A DNA stretch of 64,000 nucleotides, taken from NCBI GenBank assembly GCA_012862575.1, contig BLSF01000065.1:124001-188000 (forward strand), given 5' to 3'. This stretch comes from Parietichytrium sp. I65-24A (taxonomy: Eukaryota > Sar > Bigyra > Thraustochytrida > Thraustochytriidae). The translations under genes and the position numbers were made by a program. The notes beneath the pieces are model-generated. The model did not search any database and had not been told where the DNA came from. It saw only the letters and a program-made list of their open reading frames with translations. Numbering within the stretch: position 1 is the stretch's first letter; every line of letters begins with the position of its first letter. Shown here in pieces: positions 10,539-19,821 of the stretch.

Positions 10539-10838
10539 CTAGCACGTTGCCCATCTGCTCATTGGAGAGATTCCCTGGCTTCTTAGTTCTGACCCTCGTG
10601 ATGCGTTCCATGTCGTTGAGTTGTACTTGTAACGTTTGTGCACCAAGTAGAAGTGATTTTCGAAATCATCAACTTTGCGTTGTTCCTTTTCGCCGTGCTT
10701 GAAGCCAATCGCAGCTTGGCAAAATGGACATTGAATCGAAGTCAAAACGTCGCGCGGGAATTGGCGCAAAGGCTCCNAAGTCCTTGGTAGGTGTATCTTA
10801 AACCTCCCTCTGATGCAAGGCTGCTTCGCTGGCCACAC
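10539..10838 (-). pseudogene. Possible fragment with zinc-finger-like motif (weak)
   Basis: A short minus-strand frame carries CPFCQ followed after about 21 residues by HFYLVH, a C-x2-C ... H-x4-H arrangement like a C2H2 finger. It has no ATG of its own (the frame opens at GTG), and it includes the only ambiguous base in the window (N at 10777). It could be a gene remnant, an exon of an unresolved gene, or chance. No transposase or other partner domain is visible nearby. Confidence 0.2.
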
Positions 10839-12387
10839 AAATTAGAACTTTGCGGACTACACTTGAAGAGTACGACAGACTACGGAGCAATCGAGCGTGT
10901 AAATAATGTAGGTCTTATGATAAGGACTATGTGGGCCGCCCCTCAATACTTCCCCTCTCAAAGTGGTTTGCTCGAAACTGCCACTAAAAACAAACCATTT
11001 AAAAAAGCGCTCAGTTTGTCTCGATAGAATAGAATTGAACAAAATCAGTTGATCAATCAATCAATCAATGCAACAAATCCAATGCCAGAGTGCAATACAA
11101 CTTTAAATGGGCTCTTCTCTCACTTCGCTGAGGAACACCTCTCGGCAATCTCAAAGCCACGTGCTGAGATATCTGTGAGCTCACACTTTTTCTTTCTTGC
11201 TTTCTTGCTGTTCTTTCTTTGTAGTCCCCCCATTTACCTTCGATTCAACGTGTCGTGATTCTAAACCAAGTGTCAGAAATCAGATCTACTAGCTCTTGCC
11301 TCAGAGAAAAGACAACGACGACAACTGTGTTGCACTCGTAAAGGGGACGAGCACATGTGGCTCATGTGGCGATGGCGCCACAAGTCCGAAGTGACAGTCC
11401 AATTCTGATCTGTAAGCTTTTTCTTACTTTCGGGTAAATGTTAGACGTCATGATTGCTCTTCTCCGAGACAATTACGCATACGAGAATCCAATGGCCAGA
11501 CTTTCGTCTTCGCTGTTGCGCAGAGAATGAAAACCGAAAGAGAAAATAAATAAACAAAAATAAATAAAAGAGAAATTAAGTGAAAGGTTGGAATTATGAA
11601 TTATGGACTAGAAATGACTTTTTATTTTGAATTCCCGACTCGCACAGTCACAATCAGCACCGCCGTCTGGCTCTCTCACGGCACAAGCCAAGTTGACTCA
11701 TTTATTGTGCCACAGTCAGTAGTGCTTAAGACTCCTGTCAGCGTAAAGGTTAGGGTCACCATTGGTACCGACTAAGACCTATAATCCTCTGTACAGCTAT
11801 GTACAGCTTGAGAATGGGGAGGTACTACGGTACGGTACAGTAAGTACTCTTACTGTGCGTGGGGTGAGAGTAGCTAACTGCCGACTAGTGCCCGAGAGCA
11901 AGCAACCCAAGAGTTCCACTTTCATTGCAGGCCAAAACAGCTGCACGAGATACTGCCTAGCGTAAATGGATAGTTCGTGCTAATCCAGACTGCAGTGCCC
12001 AGCGGCCATTCTTTTTCCCCTTTTTTCGCTTTCTTTTTCTTCCCTTTTGCATCTCATTTCTTTCTTTCATTTCATCTCATTCTTTCTTTCTTTTCCCCTC
12101 TCTCTCTCTCCCTCTCTCTCTCCATACATATATACAAGAGGTGTGTGCCACTAGCAGTGTGATTAAAGTCTACGGGCCAGGCTTAGAGTTTGTGGCGTGA
12201 AGTCTTACGGGCAAGTAGGGTCCGTCTAAGCCTTCTTCTCCCTTCTTCCTTCACGTTCATTCTCTTACATTTTATACATATTATACATCGATACATCGAC
12301 AGTGAGCAAGCTGTGAATGCGCGCACGGTCGGAGGGTACTCACACTGTACGCGACACGCACGCCGCTGCAGAGGCGCGGAACGAACT

Positions 12388-12440
12388 ATTGCATCATTGC
12401 ATCATTGCACCATTGCATCATTGCGTCATTGCGTCATTGG
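12388..12440. repeat. Tandem GCATCATT/GCGTCATT-type repeat
   Basis: Six imperfect units of about 9 bp (ATTGCATCA and ATTGCGTCA variants). It lies about 360 bp upstream of the propeller-protein start. Confidence 0.8.
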
Positions 12441-12558
12441 ATTGGTCTGGTTGATTGGAGCGAAAGTCACGTTTACACGTGTGTCTCTCGGCACGTGCGG
12501 TTGTGTCGAGCTCTCTTTTGGTGATTTATTTGTCTTATTCGGCTGCATTGGCTGCGAG

Positions 12559-12612
12559 CGCTGGAGCTGTTGGAGCTGTTGGAGCTATTAGAGTTATTGG
12601 AGCTGTTGGAGC
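12559..12612. repeat. 9-bp tandem repeat GGAGCTGTT
   Basis: About six units of GGAGCTGTT with single-base variants. It probably lies in the leader of the propeller gene at 12793. Confidence 0.8.
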
Positions 12613-12792
12613 CAAGCCTCGTCCTGCATCGGTGTGCTGCGTTGAAAGGTGAATGGTTCATTGGAAGTTTGGGGATTTGATAAACGACGCAAAGGGTTGG
12701 CGGCGTGAATCGAGCTTTCGAATCGGCCTGGTGCCTCTTGTAGTTATAGATTAGAGCCCGAGGGACGGTGCGGGAGCCTGGTCCCTGCAAAG

Positions 12793-14949
12793 ATGGTGTC
12801 CAGCCTGCGCTGGAGTGTGAAGGAGCAAAGTTGTAAGGATGAGGAAAGGGACGTGGAGGCTGGGCCGAGTATTGCTCCGGAACCCCTGGGAGTTGGGTCT
12901 CCCAGGATATCAACATCACTCACCCCGGCGGCAATGAAAGCTATGCGCAAAGCGAAAAGATCACAGGGCCGCAGAGCCTCTGTTAAAGAGGCCACAGAAA
13001 CTGCTGGCACACTGGAGCCTAGAGGCAGCGTAGCGAGCTTGTCGAGTACGTCCAGTTTCTCGTCGCTAGCCGAGGTACCCGATTGGGTCAAGTCGAGAAA
13101 GCTCAAGGCTGGCCTACTAATCTTGGGCATTTGTGCTATAACGGCGGGGCTGGTCATGTTCTTTGCGGAAAACAAAGCAGATGATACGGAGTCTTCTACT
13201 CCGAATAATTACAGTAATGTGGCGGCAGGCGGAGAGTGGGTGCGAGACGTGGAAATCGAGTCCGTGTACTTGGACGACAATTTGCATTTTGGTTCTGCCG
13301 TAGCAATATGTCCCGACGCTTCAATAGTCATTAGCGGTCGGGGCTACACCGGGAACGAGACTGTGCCAGAGACACCCCCACAAGTCATTTTTTTCGAAGC
13401 AAACTCTTCGTGGAGTAATGTAGAAATTAGTCTCAATGCTTCTTATGGAACAGATGCAGCGAGCGACTTTGGACGGGTGATTGGTTGCCTGGACGATTTG
13501 GTGTATGTGTCTTCCCCGGGCGGGGTAACCTCTCAGTCTATTGGGAATATCCAGCTCTTTGGCCGCGACTTCAATCGTTCAAACGCATCCTCGAGCGTGT
13601 TGTCTCTTGTCGACGTCCTGTCTTCCGGGAGACTTGACAATACAAATTTTGGCCGGTCGGTCGCTAGCACAAGAGTTGATAGTCGTGACTGGATCATAGT
13701 TGGCGCTCCAGGGATCGAAGACAGTTATGACGGTGCGGTGTACTTTTATGGTCGGGAATCTGTAAACGGCACCTACACGCTCCGTGATACACTTTATCCC
13801 CCCGATTCCTACAAAGGAGAATTCTTTGGACACACAATCACAGTGTCTGGACGCCTACTCGCAGTCATGGGCTCTGATGAGGCAACCGCGGCGCGCAATA
13901 CGCACTCTATCTTCTTGTTCGCTTACTCTGACTCGCTTGAAAAGTGGTCAAGCGACTACACAAAGTATAGTATGTATGACTTGAGTTTTGAAGTCGTCCA
14001 CAGCATGGTGATCGACCAGGACTCTAATTTGCTTGTGCTGGGGGGTCTTGAAAAGAGCACCTTGGAGCCAAAAGTGGTGCTTGTGCCGTTGGATACTTCC
14101 GATGCCATTGAAGCTTTGCATTTTACACATGTAGAATCCCCTCAAGTCCTCTATTCGCCCAGTGACACTGGGACACTCTTCGGAACTTCGCTTGCGCTGC
14201 GGAACAACACTCTGGCTGTGGGGTCCCCGCTCGCGACGGAGAGCGGCAATGTGTACATTTACAATCTGAACGAAACGACCGCAGTGTACGAGCTTGGGCA
14301 TGTGCTCACTATTCCTTACGTGTCTTCGGCGCCAATTATTGACGGCTTCTCTACGGTTGCTCTCTCGTTTTCTCCATCGGGTGAGAACCTTGTGGTGGGA
14401 ACTCCGCTGTCAGATATCAGTAAAGGCAACGAGACCTTTCATCGAGCCGGAGCTGCGTTTATGTACTCCTTTACTATGCCAACTCCTGCTCCCACTTTTG
14501 CTCCGACAACAGCATCACCGACGGCAGCCCCGACCCAGTCGCCGACTCTTTCACCAACTCCTTCACCTACCAACTCTCCATCAGTCAAGCCCACTCGCAG
14601 CCCTACGGTTTCGCCAACTTTACACCCTTCAGTTTCGCCAACAGTGTCACCCACCCAAGCGCCAACAGAGGCCTCCAAAGCACCAATCGCATTTGCCGCC
14701 GTCGGCTCAATAGTCGCCGCTGGCGCACTCTTGGCATTATGCTGTTGTTGTTGGAGGAAACGTCAAGCCATCGGGGGCGTCGGCGGTGGCGTCGGCGGTG
14801 GCCCATGGCTTGGCGGCCTCGACAATCGGAGGTCTACTGTCCGTGGAAGCGTGTATAAATCCCGAGTTTCAACCGAGGTTTCAACCGCGTCCAGTGCGTC
14901 GTCATACCGTGACTCAATTGCATCAGATAATCCGCTCTACGACGACTAA
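12793..14949 (+). CDS. Membrane-anchored FG-GAP/beta-propeller protein with PT-rich stalk
   Basis: A 718-residue protein. Residues 1-105 are basic and Ser/Arg-rich with no signal peptide. A hydrophobic segment at about 106-125 (AGLLILGICAITAGLVMFFA) is probably a signal anchor. Residues about 160-560 contain repeated FG-GAP-like blades: LHFGSAVAI, FGRVIGCLDDLVYVSSPGG, FGRSVAS...IIVGAPG, FFGHTITVSGRLLAVMGS, FGTSLALRNNTLAVGSPLA. This is the integrin-alpha-like seven-bladed propeller pattern, with several N-glycosylation sites. Residues 562-628 form a Pro/Thr stalk with PTxxPT spacing. A second hydrophobic segment (about 632-652) ends in CCCCW-RKR, followed by a Gly-rich then Ser-rich tail. Both termini would be cytosolic with the propeller outside as a loop; this topology is inferred. 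The likely role is surface adhesion or sensing. Confidence 0.88.
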   Translation: MVSSLRWSVKEQSCKDEERDVEAGPSIAPEPLGVGSPRISTSLTPAAMKAMRKAKRSQGRRASVKEATETAGTLEPRGSVASLSSTSSFSSLAEVPDWVKSRKLKAGLLILGICAITAGLVMFFAENKADDTESSTPNNYSNVAAGGEWVRDVEIESVYLDDNLHFGSAVAICPDASIVISGRGYTGNETVPETPPQVIFFEANSSWSNVEISLNASYGTDAASDFGRVIGCLDDLVYVSSPGGVTSQSIGNIQLFGRDFNRSNASSSVLSLVDVLSSGRLDNTNFGRSVASTRVDSRDWIIVGAPGIEDSYDGAVYFYGRESVNGTYTLRDTLYPPDSYKGEFFGHTITVSGRLLAVMGSDEATAARNTHSIFLFAYSDSLEKWSSDYTKYSMYDLSFEVVHSMVIDQDSNLLVLGGLEKSTLEPKVVLVPLDTSDAIEALHFTHVESPQVLYSPSDTGTLFGTSLALRNNTLAVGSPLATESGNVYIYNLNETTAVYELGHVLTIPYVSSAPIIDGFSTVALSFSPSGENLVVGTPLSDISKGNETFHRAGAAFMYSFTMPTPAPTFAPTTASPTAAPTQSPTLSPTPSPTNSPSVKPTRSPTVSPTLHPSVSPTVSPTQAPTEASKAPIAFAAVGSIVAAGALLALCCCCWRKRQAIGGVGGGVGGGPWLGGLDNRRSTVRGSVYKSRVSTEVSTASSASSYRDSIASDNPLYDD

Positions 14950-15907
14950 ATGTTCACGCCGAGCACTGTGTAATTCATTCGTTATTTGCCTATTCTCGCT
15001 CGCTCTTTTTGGAAGCTAGTAAGTAGAGAAAGCAACTTTTGTACTCTGTCACATTTCATTATTTCCCCACTTCCGTGTGTGAGTGAATTCATGCAACCCT
15101 TGTTCCATTCACACATCACTTACCCACTCCCTGGAACAGAGCGCAGATGAAACATTTTCACATCCATTCTTGATCAACCACGTACATCAACACAGTGAGC
15201 AGAAGGATCGCTGACTCCATCTTTTCATTTCTTTGCAAGTATGAAGCACTTTGGCAACGCGAGAGTCATCGACTCAAGCCTCCACGATCCTTCGCAAGTC
15301 GTAGGTTCCAACTCGAACGGCACCGATCTGCTTCTCGCAATCCAATTAGATCCTCGACCTTCTTGGCCTCCTTGGACCAACCACATCTTCGCAGACGATG
15401 GCCATCGTGGACGACCATGGTCTCCATCTCATCATCGCGAGACATTCCCGTTTCTTCAAAGTACTTGCCCATTAGTCTTTGACAGCAACGTCTTCACCTC
15501 CTCGATAAATCCTCTACAATTTGCACTTGGACAAAATACCAAATTAATTTTTGCTATTGAGTTGATAAGAGGTCTTATTTGATACAAGATGTTCTAGCGC
15601 AGTCCCTGGTCCACCAATGCTTCTCAAAGAAAGCTAACGAATCCCGAGGTTCCGTATGATTCGCACTCACAAAGGTCACCTCGTTAGTGACAAGACGGGC
15701 AACAATCCATCGTACCGGACCAGGACCTTGAGCTCTTGTCGAACGCGCACAGTTTCGCATACGTCGCGCACGTCTCCGCCGCGCCTCTGATAGTCCTGTT
15801 TAGTCGAAATCTTAGGAGAAGAGGAGAAACATTGACCACGAAGGGAAACGAATTGAAAAGAATTGAAAAGAAAGAGAAGTCTTGGTCAGTGGAGAGAGAG
15901 CGAGAAT
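14950..15907. other. Spacer between propeller gene and SmG
   Basis: No recognised gene. A 68-codon minus-strand frame (15266-15472, with ATG) is rich in charged residues and could be a small gene or remnant, but nothing identifies it. The last 100 bp should include the SmG promoter. Confidence 0.45.
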
Positions 15908-16447
15908 ATGTCGGGAAAGCAAGGTGGCCCGGACCTGAAGAGGTGAGTTATGTTGGTTGTGTTGGTTATGTTGTTTATGTTAATTATGTTGGCTCGTTCA
16001 AATTTGTTTGTTTGTCGATGAGAAGCGCATTTTGAAAAGAGCTATTTTATGGTTTGACCGCGCTGGCAAATGTGGTTTTGCTGGTATCGCTGCCCGTGTT
16101 GGATGATTCGTTTCGTCTCGTTTTGTCTTGTCTTGTCTTGTGTGGATGTTGTTAACGTGGGCGAGGACTTTGAACGACGTTGATGGGCTGGAGTTTGCTG
16201 ACGCTGGTTTTCGCCGTTTTTTAATCAATGCATTGCAACGCGCAGGTACTTGGAGAAGCGGCTGAGCATCCGGCTGAATGCTAATCGTAAAGTGCGCGGC
16301 GTTCTGCGAGGGTATGATGAGTTTATGAATTTGGTGCTGGACGATACCGAGGAGGTCGTCAGTGAAGATGAGGTGAATGCGCTAGGCACAGTGGTCATCA
16401 GGGGAAACAGCGTTGTGGAAATCGAGAGTCTGGATAGGATTTTGTAA
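15908..16447 (+). CDS. SNRPG: Small nuclear ribonucleoprotein SmG
   Basis: Two exons, 15908-15942 and 16246-16447, give 78 residues; known SmG proteins are about 76. The first exon has only 35 nt (MSGKQGGPDLK plus two bases). Splicing gives ...LKRYLEKRLSIRLN, which aligns with the N-terminal helix of SmG. The Sm1 motif includes GYDEFMNLVLDD with the RNA-contacting FMN, and Sm2 is VVIRGNSVV with the conserved RGN. SmG is one of the seven proteins of the ring on U1, U2, U4 and U5 snRNAs. The donor is AG|GTGAGT and the acceptor CGCAG; the intron is 303 bp with a TTATGTTG-type repeat near its 5' end. Without the first exon the coding region would lack an ATG. Confidence 0.95.
15943..16245 (+). 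other. SmG intron
   Basis: A 303-bp GT-AG intron. Bases 15947-15991 carry a degenerate TTATGTTG/GGTTGTGT repeat, and TTTTGTCTTGTCTTG repeats lie near 16122-16140. Nothing resembling a box C/D or H/ACA snoRNA was recognised. Confidence 0.85.
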
Positions 16448-17005
16448 ATGGCGCGCGCGAATGGTCTTGAATCTTGCTTGGGGGTCTTCTTTGCGCCTGG
16501 CGCAAGGAGGAAGTAAGGCGCTCCGGTAATTTTGCGAGTGCCTGGAGCATATTTTTTCACATTCGATATTATATTATTCCTTTTTCCATTTGCATCTTCT
16601 GTTCCTTTTAAAAATCAGAAAAGAAATGTGCCCAAAGCTTGCAAAGGGATTCTGGCCATTTGCTGGAAGACAGAGCTGTCGAGAATGTCACCTTAACGTT
16701 AACCACTTAAAAGCGGGATGCGTACAAGTTTTCACTTGCGTCAAGTTTTTCACACAATAAAATTTTCAGTTCAGTTACAGCTTGGAAGATTACACGATGG
16801 AAGGCTTCCATATTTGGGTTGTGTCAGTCGCAGTTGGATTTGTTGACTACGATTTTCCAAAACAAAAGGACACTACGCAGTCGACAGCACACGGTCTCGA
16901 GGGACCTACAAAATTGCCGAAAAGAATGCGCCCAGCCTGACGCTTTTATGCAATCATCCCGCGGGCAGTCAACAACGGCTCCGATCAGGCGACGCAAGAG
17001 TGGAG
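16448..17005. other. Convergent spacer after SmG
   Basis: 558 bp holding two 3' ends (SmG on + and the myristoylated-type protein on -). It is A/T-rich around 16560-16620 and contains AATAAAA near 16757. No gene is visible. Confidence 0.55.
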
Positions 17006-17968
17006 CTAGCTCTGGTAGAACGCTCGGACCATGTCCTTCATGTTTTTGTCGTCCTTCGTAAGTCGCGCAAGCCTGGCTAGCTCCGCCTTGCTAAGCGAAA
17101 CTTCTCCGCAAGCAGGCACCATTTCTTGACGAAATTGGCTTCGGCGACTCGTGCTTCTGGACGACGCAGCGGACGCGGTGCTGCGGTGGCGAACTACGTT
17201 GAGGGAGCGTCGTGCGTTGGGATCCGAACGAAAGTAGACATAGCTCTTTCGCTTGTCAGTCTCCTCGCCTTCGTCCGCTTCCTCCCAAAACTTATCGGTG
17301 CTCAACCTTGACTGGAAACTGGCGGGGACCTTCAGATCCTCAGCTTCGATGGCCTCCATCAGGGACGTAGCGCTGGCCATGATGCTGCGGACCTCTGCTT
17401 TTGTGTAGGTCTTGAGTCTTTCGCCGAGTCGATGGGCACTTTCGTACGACATGCCGGATCGTAAAAGCAGGGGGACGACCGTATAGTCGAGGAAGACGGG
17501 GTCGGCCTTGCTTGCTCGATGGTGCTGTTGTACAAGCTCCGAGTCGCTGTGAGCTTTCTGCGTTTCCACAAATCGTCTCGAACGCGAGCTCGCCTGAGAA
17601 TGCCTCGGCAGTCCTCCTGCTACGGTAGAAGATGGGCTCCTTGTGCTGTGTACAGATGGTGTCCTTGGGCTATGCATAGACTGTGGCAGTGGAACGCGAA
17701 GCGTCGTGCCATCATCGGAGCCAGAGTCCTTGGTCTCCGTCTCCATCGCTTGTCTGGCCGCGTTTTTCTCTTGCATCTCGCGCAGTTTGTCGAGTCGAGA
17801 TTTCGGAATGAATTGTGTTGAAGGATTTTGCATAGACTTGCGCACAGACTCTTGCAGCTTTTCCTTGGCCACCTCCTGGTGAAATCTGATTGTCTTGCGG
17901 GCTGCCGTTCGAAGCGCCTCCACCCGCTCTTTCTCCTTCTGCTTTTGTTTGGACTTGCTCGAACCCAT
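17006..17968 (-). CDS. Predicted N-myristoylated protein with Src-like N-terminus
   Basis: 320 residues from the ATG at 17968. The frame stays open further upstream, but this start yields MGSSKSKQKQKEKERVEAL. MGSSKSK is the N-terminal heptapeptide of chicken/viral Src: Gly2 for N-myristoylation, Ser at position 6 and flanking Lys residues for membrane binding. A basic helix follows (to about residue 60). The middle is a Ser/Arg-rich, probably disordered region (about 90-150). A folded-looking segment at about 160-240 (DPVFLDYTVVPLLLRSGMSY, then SAHRLGERLKTYTKAEVRSI) precedes an acidic patch, and the protein ends with a Ser/Arg-rich region and a short helix. No kinase, SH2 or SH3 domain is present. 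It is probably a peripheral membrane protein on the cytosolic face. The fold is not recognised. Confidence 0.75.
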   Translation of the reverse strand: MGSSKSKQKQKEKERVEALRTAARKTIRFHQEVAKEKLQESVRKSMQNPSTQFIPKSRLDKLREMQEKNAARQAMETETKDSGSDDGTTLRVPLPQSMHSPRTPSVHSTRSPSSTVAGGLPRHSQASSRSRRFVETQKAHSDSELVQQHHRASKADPVFLDYTVVPLLLRSGMSYESAHRLGERLKTYTKAEVRSIMASATSLMEAIEAEDLKVPASFQSRLSTDKFWEEADEGEETDKRKSYVYFRSDPNARRSLNVVRHRSTASAASSRSTSRRSQFRQEMVPACGEVSLSKAELARLARLTKDDKNMKDMVRAFYQS

Positions 17969-19821
17969 TGCTGCAACTACCCAACACAGTGAGTTGTCAG
18001 CAATCAGAGCAGCTTTTTGCCGCGCCGCGAGTGCACCAGCGTAACTAAATATAAAATGTAAACACCCCCCTTTTCCGTGTCGCCTGCTGCTCGCTGCTTC
18101 TTGTCGCCACAACGCGGCCTTGAACACGTGGAGCGCCGAAACTGGAGCGCCGCGAGGCTTATGTTCTGAGTTTGCACGGGGTCACCGCCGCCTTTCCCTG
18201 AGTATGTCGTCCACGTAAAGGGCCGGGAAGCGCTGGGCGTCGTTTGGTGATGTTTGGTGGGTGAGGGAACGGGCACGTAAGCGAGGCCTAAGCAACGGTG
18301 TTCTGCCATGTGCGTACGCTAATTGAGCGGGCCATTGAGCCTTTGAGTAGGCGAGTGAGGGACTTGCTCTCCTCTGCTCTTTTCTTCTTATCTATCTCGC
18401 TATCTATTCCACCTCACACGCTCACACAACGACACACACACACGCACATTGAACATTGAACATTGACCACTGGAGTGGGAGATGAGATAGGAAATGGACG
18501 AGCTCTTCTCTTGTCGCGCATTGCATTCACATCGCTGCCGTCGGAAGCGTTGTCACATAGCTGACCTTTTTGCATTCATCGATCGCTGGGCAAGGACGGG
18601 CATGAACTTGACTGTGGATATAGAAATGAAATGAAAATGAAGAAGCGCGAGATTCCCCAAGTCTGTGTGTGGATCGTAATTTTATATGCCTGCCTTTCAG
18701 AGTTGTTCAACGACCGGAGGGGTCTGCCTTGAAACTCTCACAGGTCCGAGGATGTCAAAGGGTGTCAGAGGATGTCAGAGGAGAGGCTTCTTTACAATCA
18801 GATATGGACACGAACTCAGAGGCTCTTGTTGTTGAAAACGGGCGCAAATGTTGTTCGGAGTAATTTGTAAACCATCATAAAAATCAATCTCAATAATCTC
18901 TCAATGGTCAAGCATCGAATGAATAAGAAAATGAGACAATGAAAGAAAGTAAGTCGACTCCCCCTTTCGTCCCTATTCAATTCCTAACCCATTCAGTAGC
19001 ATTCATGTGCACAACAGAAATGCACGCCCGCTAGTCCCGCTAGCTGGTCCTTCTCTTTTAGCATTTTGGGTAATTCATACTATTAGCGTCTGGTGAGAAC
19101 ACCAAAACACAGTAATCACAGTCACACAGTAATGAATCCATTATTGACCGTCAAACCACACCGAAATTTCTTGGAATTCAGAATCCCGTCAGAGAAATGA
19201 GAGGATCGTCGGCCAACTTGCAAGATAGAACGCTGAAAAGCAGCAGCCTTTTAGAAAAGAAGCAGCCTTTTACCCATGGCGGTCGGCCACGCTCTTGCGA
19301 ATGAGGAGCGGAACGAGAGAGATCATCATGTGCGCGTTTCCACTGGACAGTAACCAGCGAAAGGTGTGTACTGTGCCGATGCTAAGGTTTACACTGGCGG
19401 AGCCAGTATGCTGAAAGGCAAGTGTGTGGTAGTTTGTTCGTTTTGTTCGCTCTGTTTTATTTTGGCAACACAAGGCCAACAGAGCAAGAGATTGAGAGTG
19501 AAATGAGGAATGTGCGAAGAATGCCAAAAGATTAGGCGGCATGGCAAATTTTCAAGGGATTCTGAGTATTCTGAGATCCATGTTCGATCGAATCACGCCG
19601 TTGGAAACCCGCTCCGATTTGGGCTCTGCGATTTGGGCTCTGCGATTGGAGCTCCTGCGATTGGAGATCCTGCGAAAGTCCAGAAGCAGTGGCGCGGCCG
19701 AAAATAGCCTGTCGGCCTGTCAAGTTTCACGGGGACGCTTTCGCAAAGTAGCGTGAAAAGAGAAATATCTGAATATCTGATCTGTGATGGAAAATAGGTT
19801 GAAATTTAAAAAGACACATAT
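17969..19821. other. Spacer with no recognised gene
   Basis: It contains the upstream region of the MGSSKSK gene, a CACACA/GAACATT run near 18420-18465, a GGATGTCAGA-type short repeat near 18748-18783 and a 16-bp imperfect repeat (TTGGGCTCTGCGA and variants) at 19617-19675. Open frames are short and uncharacteristic. Confidence 0.5.

Larger units (their letters stand above)
10118..12792. other. Long spacer with possible gene remnant and simple repeats
   Basis: No convincing gene. On the minus strand around 10539-10838 a short open frame contains a CPFC...HFYLVH pattern (see separate entry). The spacer also holds (AATC)n near 11052, an A/T-rich stretch near 11540-11570, pyrimidine runs at about 12010-12122, and 9- to 10-bp tandem repeats at 12388-12440 and 12559-12612 directly upstream of the propeller gene. 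Confidence 0.55.
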
